DNA of 50,562 bases, from NCBI GenBank assembly GCA_030536995.1, contig JAUNOY010000021.1, positions 1-50,562 on the forward strand, written 5' to 3'. The notes below the pieces were generated by a model. The model did not search any database, was not told the DNA's origin, and was given only the letters and a program-made list of their open reading frames with translations. The translations under genes and the position numbers were made by a program. This document shows positions 36,891-45,039 of this stretch, in pieces. This DNA is from Eubacteriales bacterium. GTDB lineage: Bacteria > Bacillota > Clostridia > Lachnospirales > Lachnospiraceae. Position 1 is the first letter of the stretch, and each line of letters opens with the position of its first letter.

Positions 36891-36919
36891 TCATATATCA
36901 TCATAAAGCACCATATGTT
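36891..36919 (+). promoter_or_regulatory. Possible sigma-E-type promoter of ylbJ
   Basis: TCATATA and CATATGTT are separated by 14 bases, near the mother-cell sigma-E consensus (KCATATT, then CATACAMT). They lie ahead of a gene that is sigma-E controlled in Bacillus subtilis. The minus-10 match is only partial. Confidence 0.4.
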
Positions 36920-36942
36920 TTTATAAAAAACTTCCGGCGCGT

Positions 36943-37890
36943 ATGAACTTTATGAAATCCGTGGTAAAAAAAATAATCCATGCTGCAGCTCCCTGTCTGC
37001 TTCTTTTTCTTTTTTTTCATCCTGCCGAAGCGATTGCCGCTTCCAGAGAAGGATTGAAACTCTGGCTGAACACCCTGCTTCCCACGCTTCTGCCCTTTAT
37101 CATTCTCACAGGCATTCTTTTACATACACAGGAAATAGAATTTCTGTTTTATCCTCTGCATACACTCTGGGCAAAACTTTTCGGTCTGTCCCCCTGGGGG
37201 GCTTATGCATTCCTGCTTGGTCTTCTATGCGGATACCCAATGGGAGCCAAACTCACCTGTGACCTGTATCGTTCAGGAAAGCTATGCAAAAGAGAAGCTC
37301 ATTACCTTTTGGGCTTCTGCAACAACCCAAGTCCCGGATTCCTGAGCGCATATCTTTACAGCATATGTCTGGGAAAAAGAACACCTCTTGGGATAATCTT
37401 CACAATTCTTCTTCTGGCAGATGGATTATGCATGATATTTTTTCGCTTCATCGTCTATAAAAATAACACAATTTCACCAATTATGCAAACGAAAAAAGAG
37501 ACATCGACCACCCCTTTTGGCGAAATCATCGATGTCTCTATTATGAACGGATTCGAAACAATTACCCGACTGGGCGGATATATCCTGTTGTTTTCCATTC
37601 TGTCAGCCTGTATCAGTTACTACTGGCCATTTTCGCCAATGAAAAAAATGATACTGCTGGGAATCTGCGAGGTTACAACCGGATTATGCGGACTTGCATC
37701 CTCAAATCTCGCCTATTCTGTACGCTTCCTCATATCCATGACAATCACTGCCTTCGGAGGTCTTTGCATACTTGCTCAGACAAAAAGTGTACTGAAAAAA
37801 GATTTAAGCATCTTCCCTTATCTGATAGCAAAAATATTAAATGCTGCTGTTACGGCACTTCTGACATTAGTTGTTGCCAAGATCATCTAA
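36943..37890 (+). CDS. ylbJ: Sporulation integral membrane protein YlbJ
   Basis: A 315-residue membrane protein with about eight hydrophobic helices and the nucleoside-recognition (Gate) domain: LWLNTLLPTLLPFIILTGIL near residue 32 and GYPMGAKLTCDLY near 92. It shows FCNNPSPGFL, typical of YlbJ. YlbJ is needed for spore cortex formation in Bacillus. In B. subtilis ylbJ lies directly after rsmD (ylbH) and coaD (ylbI); here these genes are close but on the opposite strand. The start has no strong ribosome site, so ATG at 36952 is an alternative. Confidence 0.85.
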   Translation: MNFMKSVVKKIIHAAAPCLLLFLFFHPAEAIAASREGLKLWLNTLLPTLLPFIILTGILLHTQEIEFLFYPLHTLWAKLFGLSPWGAYAFLLGLLCGYPMGAKLTCDLYRSGKLCKREAHYLLGFCNNPSPGFLSAYLYSICLGKRTPLGIIFTILLLADGLCMIFFRFIVYKNNTISPIMQTKKETSTTPFGEIIDVSIMNGFETITRLGGYILLFSILSACISYYWPFSPMKKMILLGICEVTTGLCGLASSNLAYSVRFLISMTITAFGGLCILAQTKSVLKKDLSIFPYLIAKILNAAVTALLTLVVAKII

Positions 37891-38487
37891 CAGTGCATCC
37901 TCTTCTTCCTCTGCATGATAGGAACCTGTAATTGCCGCTGCCTGTGCAGTCTGAGGTGCAAGCTCCTGGCGATTGTGATTCACTACTTCAAGGCAGCTCT
38001 GAAGTGCATCAATAAATGCTTTATATTTACCGCCTGCATCTTCCAGTGTCATGTTAAGTACATTGCCGATATTCGCCATCATATCGTCTGTATATGTGAT
38101 GGCACTCAGACGGATACTGTTGGCATCCTGTGTCGCAGAGTCCAGAATTTCTTGTGCCTGCTTATTTGCCGCATTGATTGTATCATTCGCCTGCGCATAA
38201 GCTTTCTGCATGATTTCATGCTGTGTAACAAGCTCCTGCGCTTTTGCCTGAGCATCTGCAATCAGGGTGTCTGCCTTGGACTGTGCATCTTCAAGAATGG
38301 CATCCTTATTGCTGATAATCTTCTGGTAACGTTTGATCTCGTCCGGTGTTTTCAGACGGAGTTCACGTAACAATTCAAGAATCTCTTCTTTATTTACAAC
38401 AATCTTGGTTGTAGAAAGCGGCTGATATTTACAACTGTCTACATATTCATCAATCTCATCGATAATCTGTTCAATTCTGCTGCTCAT
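37867..38487 (-). CDS. Coiled-coil protein, DivIVA/ATPase-subunit-like
   Basis: A 206-residue protein rich in Ala, Gln and Lys heptads. After an N-terminal segment (MSSRIEQIIDEIDEYVDSCKY) and KEEILELLRELRLKTPDEI, a long coiled coil spans about residues 58-125 with ILEDAQSKADTLIADAQ-type repeats. Proteins like this are usually called ATPase or DivIVA-like in Clostridia, without proof. It lies about 57 bases after coaD on the same strand. Its last 24 bases overlap the 3' end of ylbJ on the other strand. Confidence 0.75.
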   Translation of the reverse strand: MSSRIEQIIDEIDEYVDSCKYQPLSTTKIVVNKEEILELLRELRLKTPDEIKRYQKIISNKDAILEDAQSKADTLIADAQAKAQELVTQHEIMQKAYAQANDTINAANKQAQEILDSATQDANSIRLSAITYTDDMMANIGNVLNMTLEDAGGKYKAFIDALQSCLEVVNHNRQELAPQTAQAAAITGSYHAEEEEDALLDDLGNN

Positions 38488-38543
38488 GGTACTCTCTCTC
38501 CTTATTATCTCTATTTCTCCCGGTGGTCAAACCACCTAGCCAT

Positions 38544-39029
38544 TTATCTCTGCGGATGAAGCTTCTCCAATACGGCAGATGTAATCTCCTTTGGCGCAAA
38601 TTTACTCAAATCACCACCAAAGCGGGCTACTTCTTTCATAATGGTGGAACTCAGATACGCATATTCCAGACTTGTGGTAAGGAACACTGTATCAACATCC
38701 GGTGCAAGTACGCGATTAGTCTGGGCCATCTGAAGTTCGTATTCAAAATCTGTGACCGCACGCAGTCCCCTGACAATTACCTGGGCATGGTTCTCCCTGG
38801 CAAAATTTACAGATAATCCTTCAAATGCTTTTACTTCTACATTAGGAAGGTCTTTGGTGGCCGTCTCTAATATTTTAACACGTTCTTCTACAGAAAACAA
38901 CGGACTTTTTGAAGAATTATGCAAAACGCCGACGATAACTTTATCAAACGACTGGCTTGCGCGCTGAATTACATCAAGATGCCCGTATGTAGCCGGGTCG
39001 AAGCTTCCTGGATAAACTGCTGTTTTCAT
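38544..39029 (-). CDS. coaD: Pantetheine-phosphate adenylyltransferase
   Basis: CoaD adenylates 4'-phosphopantetheine to dephospho-CoA in coenzyme A synthesis. The 161 residues open with [21 protein letters not shown], holding the nucleotidyltransferase T/HxGH-like motif. [18 protein letters not shown] (residues about 88-105) and the ISSTIMKE-like [15 protein letters not shown] follow. The ATG at 39029 is chosen since the first recognisable family residue follows it. It lies 10 bases after rsmD, the same pairing as in Bacillus. Confidence 0.96.
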   Translation of the reverse strand: MKTAVYPGSFDPATYGHLDVIQRASQSFDKVIVGVLHNSSKSPLFSVEERVKILETATKDLPNVEVKAFEGLSVNFARENHAQVIVRGLRAVTDFEYELQMAQTNRVLAPDVDTVFLTTSLEYAYLSSTIMKEVARFGGDLSKFAPKEITSAVLEKLHPQR

Positions 39030-39039
39030 GTATTCTTTC

Positions 39040-39594
39040 TCACTTTCTCCTGCATAAAAAAACATGCTTGTTTGTTTTATATTCTTTGGAGCGAAGCTGC
39101 CTGTATCCCAAATCCTCCAGATAACCGAAATCAGTATGAATATCAGCTTCCACCACGATCAGCGTATTTTCGTCAATTACAGTACTGTCCTTTAAATAGG
39201 TAAGCACCTGACGTTCCAGTTCCTGATCATAGGGAGGATCCATGAAGACACAATCAAAGACTCCCTTGTTCTCAAGGGAGCGCAGTGCCTGCAGTACGTC
39301 CATGTTTAGCAGTTTACCACCTTCTGCTAATTTTGTAAATGCAAGATTTTCTTTTATACATGTACAAGCCTTGGGATTTTTTTCTACAAAAACAGCATAT
39401 TCCGCTCCGCGGCTCAATGCTTCAATACCAATAGCGCCGCTGCCGCTGAACAGATCAAGAAAGCGGCAGTTCAGAAGCTCCGGCTGAAGGATGTTAAAAA
39501 GAGTCTCTTTTACTCTGTCAGTTGTAGGTCTCGTATCTAATCCGGGAACTGTTTTCAGATTCAATCTTCTTGCTTTTCCTGCTATTACTCTCAT
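39040..39594 (-). CDS. rsmD: 16S rRNA (guanine966-N2)-methyltransferase
   Basis: RsmD methylates guanine 966 of 16S rRNA using S-adenosylmethionine. The 184 residues start [11 protein letters not shown] and show [15 protein letters not shown], the SAM-binding [19 protein letters not shown] and the catalytic FMDPPYDQE. The start codon overlaps the stop of mgsA (ATGA), so the two are translationally coupled. Confidence 0.95.
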   Translation of the reverse strand: MRVIAGKARRLNLKTVPGLDTRPTTDRVKETLFNILQPELLNCRFLDLFSGSGAIGIEALSRGAEYAVFVEKNPKACTCIKENLAFTKLAEGGKLLNMDVLQALRSLENKGVFDCVFMDPPYDQELERQVLTYLKDSTVIDENTLIVVEADIHTDFGYLEDLGYRQLRSKEYKTNKHVFLCRRK

Positions 39595-39986
39595 TTCAGA
39601 TTCAGTCTCCAATCCAGATCGCCTCGTGCAAGTCCGAGAATCAAAAGCTCTGCTGTGGCGATATTTGTTGCGACAGGGATGTTATACTGGTCACATCTCC
39701 TGACAATGCTCATAATGTCCGGCTCTTTCGGGTCAATCATGACAGGATTATAGAATAAGATAACCATATCCAGATCCTGGCGTTCTACCATTTCCATAAA
39801 CTGTTTATCTCCGCCGATGCTTCCGGCAAGAAATTTGTGTACGTGAAGGCTTGTTGCCTCCTCGATTCGTCTTCCAGTAGTTCCGGTAGCGTAAACCTCA
39901 TGTTTCGCAAGAATGTTTTTATAAGCGATACAGAAATCCTCTATCAATACCTTCTTGCTGTTGTGTGCAATAATGCCTAAATTCAT
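39591..39986 (-). CDS. mgsA: Methylglyoxal synthase
   Basis: MgsA converts dihydroxyacetone phosphate to methylglyoxal and phosphate, a bypass of lower glycolysis under phosphate stress. The 131 residues hold the family pattern: NLGIIAHNSKK, TGTTGRRIEE (phosphate binding), LAGSIGGDKQFMEMV with the catalytic Asp region, and LFYNPVMIDPKEPD. GGAGAGGTG precedes the start. It leads mgsA-rsmD-coaD-coiled-coil, with a strong promoter upstream. Confidence 0.95.
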   Translation of the reverse strand: MNLGIIAHNSKKVLIEDFCIAYKNILAKHEVYATGTTGRRIEEATSLHVHKFLAGSIGGDKQFMEMVERQDLDMVILFYNPVMIDPKEPDIMSIVRRCDQYNIPVATNIATAELLILGLARGDLDWRLNLK

Positions 39987-40082
39987 CGTTCACCTCTCCG
40001 TTTCCAATATATATTTCTATTTTCAAATATTTCAGAGCAGAAAACATCCTACTCTGTTTCTTTTGCCTTTATACTATTATAC

Positions 40083-40111
40083 ATTATAACAAATAGCCAA
40101 ATAAAGTGCAA
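40083..40111 (-). promoter_or_regulatory. Sigma-A promoter of the mgsA-rsmD-coaD unit
   Basis: On the minus strand, TTGCAC and a perfect TATAAT are separated by 17 bases, about 100 bases ahead of mgsA. Confidence 0.65.
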
Positions 40112-40189
40112 TTAAATCTTGAAAAATATACAATATTCATAGTTTATTAATATTTTCCAATGCTTCCCATTTGATACAGAAACTTCTAG

Positions 40190-40217
40190 TGTATTATTTT
40201 TTTTGAGACACATACTA
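40190..40217 (+). promoter_or_regulatory. Sigma-G/sigma-F-like promoter of the SASP gene
   Basis: CATACTA fits the minus-10 consensus CATWMTA of forespore sigma factors. TGTATT lies 15 bases upstream, close to the TGNATA minus-35. The element is 46 bases ahead of the SASP start codon, which has AAGGAGG at the usual distance. Confidence 0.6.
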
Positions 40218-40262
40218 GCATTGTAACATCAAATACAACAACAAGCAAGGAGGAAACGAAAA

Positions 40263-40571
40263 ATGACAAACAACAGTTCTTCTAACAAAGCAGTAGTTCC
40301 GGAAGCAAAAGGTGCATTAGACCGTTTCAAATTTGAAGTTGCCAATGAATTAGGTGTTCCGCTCACGGATGGATACAACGGAAACCTTACTTCCAAACAG
40401 AACGGAAGCGTCGGCGGCTATATGGTGAAGAAAATATTCCCCAAACGTCCCACAGACTTTCTTCCTGATCTGGATTCTTCTATAAGTTCGGGTAGAGTAT
40501 CACGTTCATGGGAGCATAAGCAACGCATGGGTGTGGAAATTCATACGCAAATTTCTGTTTTTATAAAGTAG
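40263..40571 (+). pseudogene. Alpha/beta-type small acid-soluble spore protein, 3' end replaced by the integrated element
   Basis: The first 56 or so residues are a textbook alpha/beta SASP, a DNA-coating protein of dormant spores: EAKGALDRFKFEVANELGVP, with the GPR protease site (FE-VANE), and GYNGNLTSKQNGSVGGYMVKK. Normal family members then continue for only about 10-15 more residues. Here the frame runs instead into an unrelated 46-residue tail (IFPKRPTDFLPDLD and beyond) encoded by the element, and the end overlaps the last codons of the recombinase on the other strand. Promoter and ribosome site are intact. Whether the truncated chimera is stable or binds DNA is not known. The missing 3' part should lie at the far junction of the element. 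Confidence 0.8.
40424..40440. other. Left attachment junction (attL) of the element inside the SASP gene
   Basis: Codons for GGYMVKK are conserved up to about 40431 and the sequence then leaves the family. The recombinase gene lies just inside and faces this boundary. The exact crossover dinucleotide cannot be set without the right junction or an empty site. Confidence 0.6.
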
Positions 40572-42247
40572 GTTACACCATTTTTGCCTTCCAGTGTCCG
40601 TTCAGCGTCCGTGGAAGATAAAGTAGTTTCCGAACTGCCGACATAAGCTGTTTTTTTACGGGGGCAACCATTATGAAAAGAAATGACTACCTCCGCTTGT
40701 TTTAAGCTTCTGGGGTGGATTGTTATGGAAGAAATAGTGCTTTCCAATATTTCTGGTGTAAGGTCTTCAGGATTTATTTGGGCGTACTCTCGGATACTTG
40801 CTGTGAGATTTTCGATGTTTTTAAGAATTTCTTCCTTTGACATCGGTATGTTCTTTTCAAGAAGAGAAAGCTCCCGTTTCTTTTCTTCAATTTCAGAAGA
40901 AAAACTTCTATTCCTGGAAAGAAATTCCTTATCGGAAATAAGTCCTGTTAGATTAAAATCCAGAAGTTTATCTCTTCTTGCCTCTAGTATTTCAATATCC
41001 TGCTTGAGACTTTCCGTTTTCTGATCGGTACATGTCAGAGAATAAACTTCTTTTTCATACATAGCTAAGTACTTGTCCAAAAACGTCTGTTTATTCCCGG
41101 ACATTTCGTTGAAAGAATCAGATACTATCTTCAGAAGATCCTCTTCCTTTACCGGAAAAGAGTTACAGGTTCCAGCTCCATTTCTAATTTTGGAACTGCA
41201 GACCCATGTTTTTGATTCTTTTCCATGAATGTTTCGTGCTTTTAGCCAGTATGTGGCTCCATCATTTCCGCATCGGATTAATCCTGTAAAAAGATTATCT
41301 GGCTTACAGGAAGTCTTTTTTTCTTTCACATTATTGCTGCGTTTTGCAAATACTCTGTTCGCTTCTTCCCAAAGTTCTTCAGACACAATTGCAGGTACAC
41401 GACTTCCATCATCCGGATACATTGTCCATTCCTGTTCCGGTAGAAATTTCTGTTTTTTTGAGAAAATATCAATAATCTTGACTTTCCCACCCACATAAAA
41501 CCCCTTATATTTGGGATTACGGATGATGTTTCCAATTACACGACTGCTTATTCTGCCACCTTTGTAATTTCGGTATCCACACTCCCAAAGAAATTTTTCC
41601 AGAGAATGTGTGGACCAGCATCCTGATGCGTATTTTTGATAAATAATCCGAACCATTTCAGCTTCTTTTTCGTTAATATATAAACGTCCGTCTCTTTTAT
41701 CCCATCCATAAATATGAGAATTTCCAAGAACAACGCCATTCTGGATTGAACGGGCATGGCCAAAGCGGACACGGCTAGATAACTTACGACTTTCATCTTG
41801 GGCAATTCCTGACATAATTGTCAGCCGCAATTCAGAATCTTCATCCAAAGTGTTGATATTATCATTCTGAAACCAAACAGCGGTGCCACACTCCAAAAGA
41901 TTACGCGTATAACCAATACTATCTACTACGTTACGCGCAAATCTGGTGATCTCTTTTGTAAGGATCAAATCAAATCGCCCCTGTTTCGCATCAGCAATCA
42001 TTTTTTGAAATGCCTCTCGTTTACTGGTGTTTATACCGGAGAAACCTTCGTCGATATATTTACCGACATAAGTCCACTTTTCCACTCCTGCAATAAATTC
42101 TTCAAAATAATCCTGCTGATGGTCAATAGAAGTTTTCTGTTCTTCTTTTTCTGTACTGACACGCGCATAATATACCACGCGTAACTGCAGATCAAAAATG
42201 GTGCATTGATTTAGTTTCATTTGTTTTCTTGTATTATAAATATCCAT
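40541..42247 (-). CDS. Large serine recombinase (site-specific integrase)
   Basis: A 568-residue resolvase/invertase-superfamily integrase. The catalytic domain holds the nucleophile Ser in VVYYARVSTEKEEQ, the segment DEGFSGINTSKREAFQKM and KEITRFARNVVDS. The recombinase domain follows (GNIIRNPKYKGFYVGG), then a zinc-ribbon (LIRCGNDGATYWLKAR and later CSSK, GAGTC) and a coiled-coil region (about residues 400-490). The start at 42247 is chosen because AAAGGA lies 9 bases ahead. The gene ends about 110 bases from the SASP junction and runs toward it, the normal place for the integrase of such elements. It should recombine attP with a short site in the SASP gene. Confidence 0.93.
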   Translation of the reverse strand: MDIYNTRKQMKLNQCTIFDLQLRVVYYARVSTEKEEQKTSIDHQQDYFEEFIAGVEKWTYVGKYIDEGFSGINTSKREAFQKMIADAKQGRFDLILTKEITRFARNVVDSIGYTRNLLECGTAVWFQNDNINTLDEDSELRLTIMSGIAQDESRKLSSRVRFGHARSIQNGVVLGNSHIYGWDKRDGRLYINEKEAEMVRIIYQKYASGCWSTHSLEKFLWECGYRNYKGGRISSRVIGNIIRNPKYKGFYVGGKVKIIDIFSKKQKFLPEQEWTMYPDDGSRVPAIVSEELWEEANRVFAKRSNNVKEKKTSCKPDNLFTGLIRCGNDGATYWLKARNIHGKESKTWVCSSKIRNGAGTCNSFPVKEEDLLKIVSDSFNEMSGNKQTFLDKYLAMYEKEVYSLTCTDQKTESLKQDIEILEARRDKLLDFNLTGLISDKEFLSRNRSFSSEIEEKKRELSLLEKNIPMSKEEILKNIENLTASIREYAQINPEDLTPEILESTISSITIHPRSLKQAEVVISFHNGCPRKKTAYVGSSETTLSSTDAERTLEGKNGVTYFIKTEICV

Positions 42248-42276
42248 AATGAATAAACGTCCTTTCCATTTGGATA

Positions 42277-42456
42277 TCACACCATTTTTTTATTATAATT
42301 GTTATAATCAAAAGAATCAACATCTGTTTGTTTTCCAGCTTCTGGACGCATTACAATAATATCTTTTTGCAATGCATTGTAAAGTTCCTGTGAAATTTTA
42401 CTGTGTTTCAACATTTTGTCATTAATCATCGTTAATATTGTTTGTTCAAAGGTCAT
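42277..42456 (-). CDS. Small protein upstream of the recombinase
   Basis: A 59-residue reading frame with AAAGGAG 12 bases ahead of its ATG. It begins MTFEQTILTMINDKML and ends with an Asp/Asn/Tyr-rich tail. It lies 29 bases before the recombinase start and is surely co-transcribed. I do not recognise its family. A small partner ORF beside a large serine recombinase could be a directionality or regulatory factor, but this is speculation. Confidence 0.6.
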   Translation of the reverse strand: MTFEQTILTMINDKMLKHSKISQELYNALQKDIIVMRPEAGKQTDVDSFDYNNYNKKMV

Positions 42457-42642
42457 TAATCATCTACTCCTTTCAACGAGGCGTTCTTTTATTTACTGAA
42501 GTATTATCATTTTTAGGCCAAAATAATCTTTTTTACACTTTTTTGCAGTTAAGATTGTTTGCTTCCATATTAATATGACAATCCCTCACTCTAAAAGCAC
42601 TTACGGTTAATTAGGTCCCATGAATTGTAAAAGGTAAAAACA

Positions 42643-42677
42643 GCTATAAAATGGCAATAACTAGATCCTTTTATAGC
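42643..42677. repeat. Inverted repeat in a 400-base non-coding stretch
   Basis: GCTATAAAA and TTTTATAGC are perfect 9-base arms separated by 17 bases. They lie within 42457-42816, which has no gene I can support. There is no T run directly after it, so it is not an obvious terminator. Confidence 0.5.
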
Positions 42678-42816
42678 ATTTTGTAGAAACATAGGCCGTT
42701 TCAGCATCCCCTGTTTTGATCATTCACCCCAAACTGCTATGATGTCGTAATTTTACTCTTTCGTTTTCATTTCAAAATAATATGAAATATCGTGTTGAAA
42801 ATATAAAATCCAGTAC

Positions 42817-42836
42817 AAAAGGCAGCTTACGCTGCC
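42817..42836 (-). terminator. Intrinsic terminator after the 292-residue element gene
   Basis: Read on the minus strand: GGCAGC-gtaa-GCTGCC followed by TTTTGT. The same stem recurs at 45891-45910. Confidence 0.7.
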
Positions 42837-42856
42837 TGGATGAGACGGAATGCAGA

Positions 42857-43735
42857 TTAAGTTATTGGTTTGGAAAAATCTAATCGGTATTCCTTTTTTA
42901 CAAATGCACCATCTTTCTTTCCTTTTATGTAAGGCTTAATATATATAGTTTTACCGTTTTGATAGTGGCGATAGTGTCCACGGACACACCATGTTTCTGT
43001 AAACCGTTGTCTGGTTCTGCTTTTAATTTTACGGATAATCTGAGAATCTGTAGAAATTATACGGATACCATTGATTTTAATTGTATGGGGCTGATTAGAA
43101 GAAACTGATAACATCGAGGAAGTATTTATATGAGGTTTGATATTTCTGCGATGATTTTTCAAATATTTTGTGTCATCTTTTTCTATGATTTTTTCCTCTG
43201 GATGTTCGCTGAGCCAGTTCATCCATGCCATGACTTTATACATAGTCCAAATGTTTGCCGTATATTCATTGATGTGTTCATCTGTATGCTTTTGAGCCAG
43301 TTCACCCCGTTTTTGCTTTGTGAATATACTTGTGTGGGCATTAGAGAATGAATGGAATTGTATTTCTATATCTTCATTAATGTGTCTGAAAACTCCATTT
43401 ACCAAATAAGCATCACAATTGTAACACCATAACGGTGATTCATTCTTAGTATTGGTCTGGAATGTCTGGCAGTGCATTTTAAACCCGTTTTCTGATATTT
43501 CATAGACCTCGAAAAGCAAGTGATCTGTAAAGGAATCCGTTTTTTGTATAAAAGCGCCTTTTTTCAGAATAGGTAATCCATTTAGCAATCCTACATAATT
43601 TGTTTCATCCTGTTTTTTGAAACAGGAATACACATCTTCTTGCGTAACGATGATTTGATCCAGCTCCTGTTCTTTTTCTTGTAGTTCCAACCCTTGTTCC
43701 ACCATTAATAATCTGATCTGTTTATTCGTCTTCAT
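42857..43735 (-). CDS. Unknown element protein with C-terminal GHYRHYQNGKTIYIKPYIKG motif
   Basis: A 292-residue protein not assigned to a family. It is soluble, with a Gln/Glu-rich N-terminus (residues about 10-28). A cysteine-containing middle (WCYNCDAY) follows, then a Lys/Arg-rich region. The C-terminal motif, Trp-Cys-Val-Arg-Gly-His-Tyr-Arg then a Gly-Lys and Lys-Pro-Tyr-x-Lys-Gly, recalls the ending of several conjugative-element and phage proteins of unknown role. AAAGGAGATTTTTAC precedes ATG 43735. It ends at a terminator. Confidence 0.65.
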   Translation of the reverse strand: MKTNKQIRLLMVEQGLELQEKEQELDQIIVTQEDVYSCFKKQDETNYVGLLNGLPILKKGAFIQKTDSFTDHLLFEVYEISENGFKMHCQTFQTNTKNESPLWCYNCDAYLVNGVFRHINEDIEIQFHSFSNAHTSIFTKQKRGELAQKHTDEHINEYTANIWTMYKVMAWMNWLSEHPEEKIIEKDDTKYLKNHRRNIKPHINTSSMLSVSSNQPHTIKINGIRIISTDSQIIRKIKSRTRQRFTETWCVRGHYRHYQNGKTIYIKPYIKGKKDGAFVKKEYRLDFSKPIT

Positions 43736-43881
43736 GTAAAAATCTCCTTTCTTTTCATTTATAAAAATATGAATCTTTGTTCCCCAAACAAAAATATTTG
43801 TTTTTCCCAATTAAATATCTGCCTTCCGGTAGCTATAGTGGGATATTATTTTCCTTTTATTTCAAGAGAGGGAGTTTTTCC

Positions 43882-44073
43882 ATGACAGGAAGATATAGAA
43901 TGTCATATTCTGGACTGGATTCGACCTCGACTTCGTATGAGATTAACTCTGAGGGGGATAATTCCGTATTTCTTTCTTCTACAGTTAATATGCGGGATTG
44001 GTATTTCATAAAAGCGATATTTTTTCATTTTATATACGACCACAAAATGAAAGGAGAACGCAATCATGAATGA
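43882..44073 (+). CDS. Possible 63-residue leader ORF
   Basis: AGAGGGAG lies 8 bases ahead of an ATG, and the frame overlaps the start of the DUF3846/YodL gene by 8 bases. The protein (MTGRYRMSYSGLDSTS...) has no known relatives by eye. An open frame of similar size also exists on the other strand, so this may be non-coding leader. Confidence 0.35.
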   Translation: MTGRYRMSYSGLDSTSTSYEINSEGDNSVFLSSTVNMRDWYFIKAIFFHFIYDHKMKGERNHE

Positions 44074-44775
44074 AAATATCAAAGTCCTGGTCATAGAACC
44101 ATTGAAAAAAGCTTACGAAACGGTCATTCCGAATACCCTTGAAGCAATGCAGCAGCTTGTGGAGGGAATGATACAGGTCGTTTCCCTGGATGAAAACACC
44201 ATTGCAGTAATGAATGAAAATGGAAAGTTCAACAAGTTTCCGAACAGACCATTATTTATTAATGGGCAAGAATCCAAAGATGTAATATGCGGAACATTTT
44301 TTCTTGCAGGAAGTAGCGGAGATGATTTTGCAGATATAGAACAAAAATCCTTGGTTAAATATCAGAAATTATACGGAGATCCTGTTATTTTCAAAAATAT
44401 CGAAGGGACACTTGAAATAAAAAAAAGATTTGACCTTGTGACGTATTCTATCTGGATGTTAAGGCAAACAGCGGCAAATAGACCGTATTTTTTTATGACA
44501 CTGGATGTCCTCAAAAAAATAGGGTTATCCCCTGAGCGGAATCGTTATGAAAGGATTTATACTGGCTCCATTATTCCTGATGAAAACGGTTTTTTTCTCC
44601 AATGGCATATCTGGAACAGTTGTATGCCAAATTCAATATTGAAAAGCCGGATAATTATCACGGACGCTCCCTTTCTGTATCAGATATCATTGTATTTTCA
44701 GATGTAGATCGAAACGAAAAAGCTTATTTCTGTGATCACTTCGGATTTAAAGAAATACCTGATTTCTTAGAATGA
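44066..44775 (+). pseudogene. DUF3846 / YodL-domain protein, frameshifted in a T run
   Basis: The N-terminal half (IKVLVIEPLKKAYETVIPN, then GRPL-like NRPLFINGQESKDVICGTFF) is a DUF3846 domain. After YERIYTGSIIPDENG (about residue 177) the frame is lost at a run of seven Ts (44590-44596), and the open frame ends at 44707 with meaningless sequence. In another frame the YodL domain continues clearly: LEQLYAKFNIEKPDNYHGRS, then LSVSDIIVFSD and HFGFKEIPDFLE, with a stop at 44775. One added T restores a full-length protein of about 236 residues. It is either a mutation, a sequencing error or a slippage site. A terminator follows directly. Confidence 0.75.
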
Positions 44776-44944
44776 TCAAGCCTCTTCGGAGGCTTTTTGT
44801 ATAATCTCGGCAAGTTCTTTGTCGAGGTCATGCTTTAGCTATATGTTTTCTCTTTCGATATACTGGCACTACTCTTTTTCGTCCATGCCATTAAAATCCT
44901 TATAAAGCACCCCTTTGAGTTTCCATGGGCCTCTTTTTTACCAT
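44776..44944 (-). pseudogene. Remnant of a small gene with two in-frame TAG codons
   Basis: On the minus strand, convergent with the YodL gene, a reading frame gives VLYKDFNGMDEKE-stop-CQYIERENI-stop, then LKHDLDKELAEIIQKASEEA and TGA. Both internal stops are TAG. An upstream piece (MVKKEAHGNSKG) is in another frame. The whole looks like a decayed protein of about 55 residues. No ribosome site is seen. Confidence 0.35.
44778..44799 (+). terminator. Intrinsic terminator after the DUF3846/YodL gene
   Basis: AAGCCTC-ttcg-GAGGCTT followed by TTTGT. A tetraloop hairpin directly after the restored stop codon supports 44775 as the true gene end. Confidence 0.85.
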
Positions 44945-44958
44945 TCTAATTTTTAACT

Positions 44959-44993
44959 AAAAAGACACCCACAGTCAGAGACTTGTGAGTGTC
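44959..44993 (-). terminator. Intrinsic terminator, minus strand
   Basis: Read on the minus strand: GACACTCAC / GTGGGTGTC (one mismatch) followed by TTTTTAG. It lies about 250 bases past the HD-domain gene, after the remnant frame at 45040-45247. Confidence 0.65.
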
Positions 44994-45039
44994 CAAAACA
45001 AAAGGATTATACATAAATGAGGATGTGTCTTCCTCATAT

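Noticed and set aside
40083-40440. tRNA gene as integration target of the element
   Set aside because: No tRNA-like cloverleaf is seen; the junction is within the SASP coding sequence.
42457-42816. Extra gene in the 400-base gap upstream of the recombinase unit
   Set aside because: Only short frames without ribosome sites; an inverted repeat is the only structure found.
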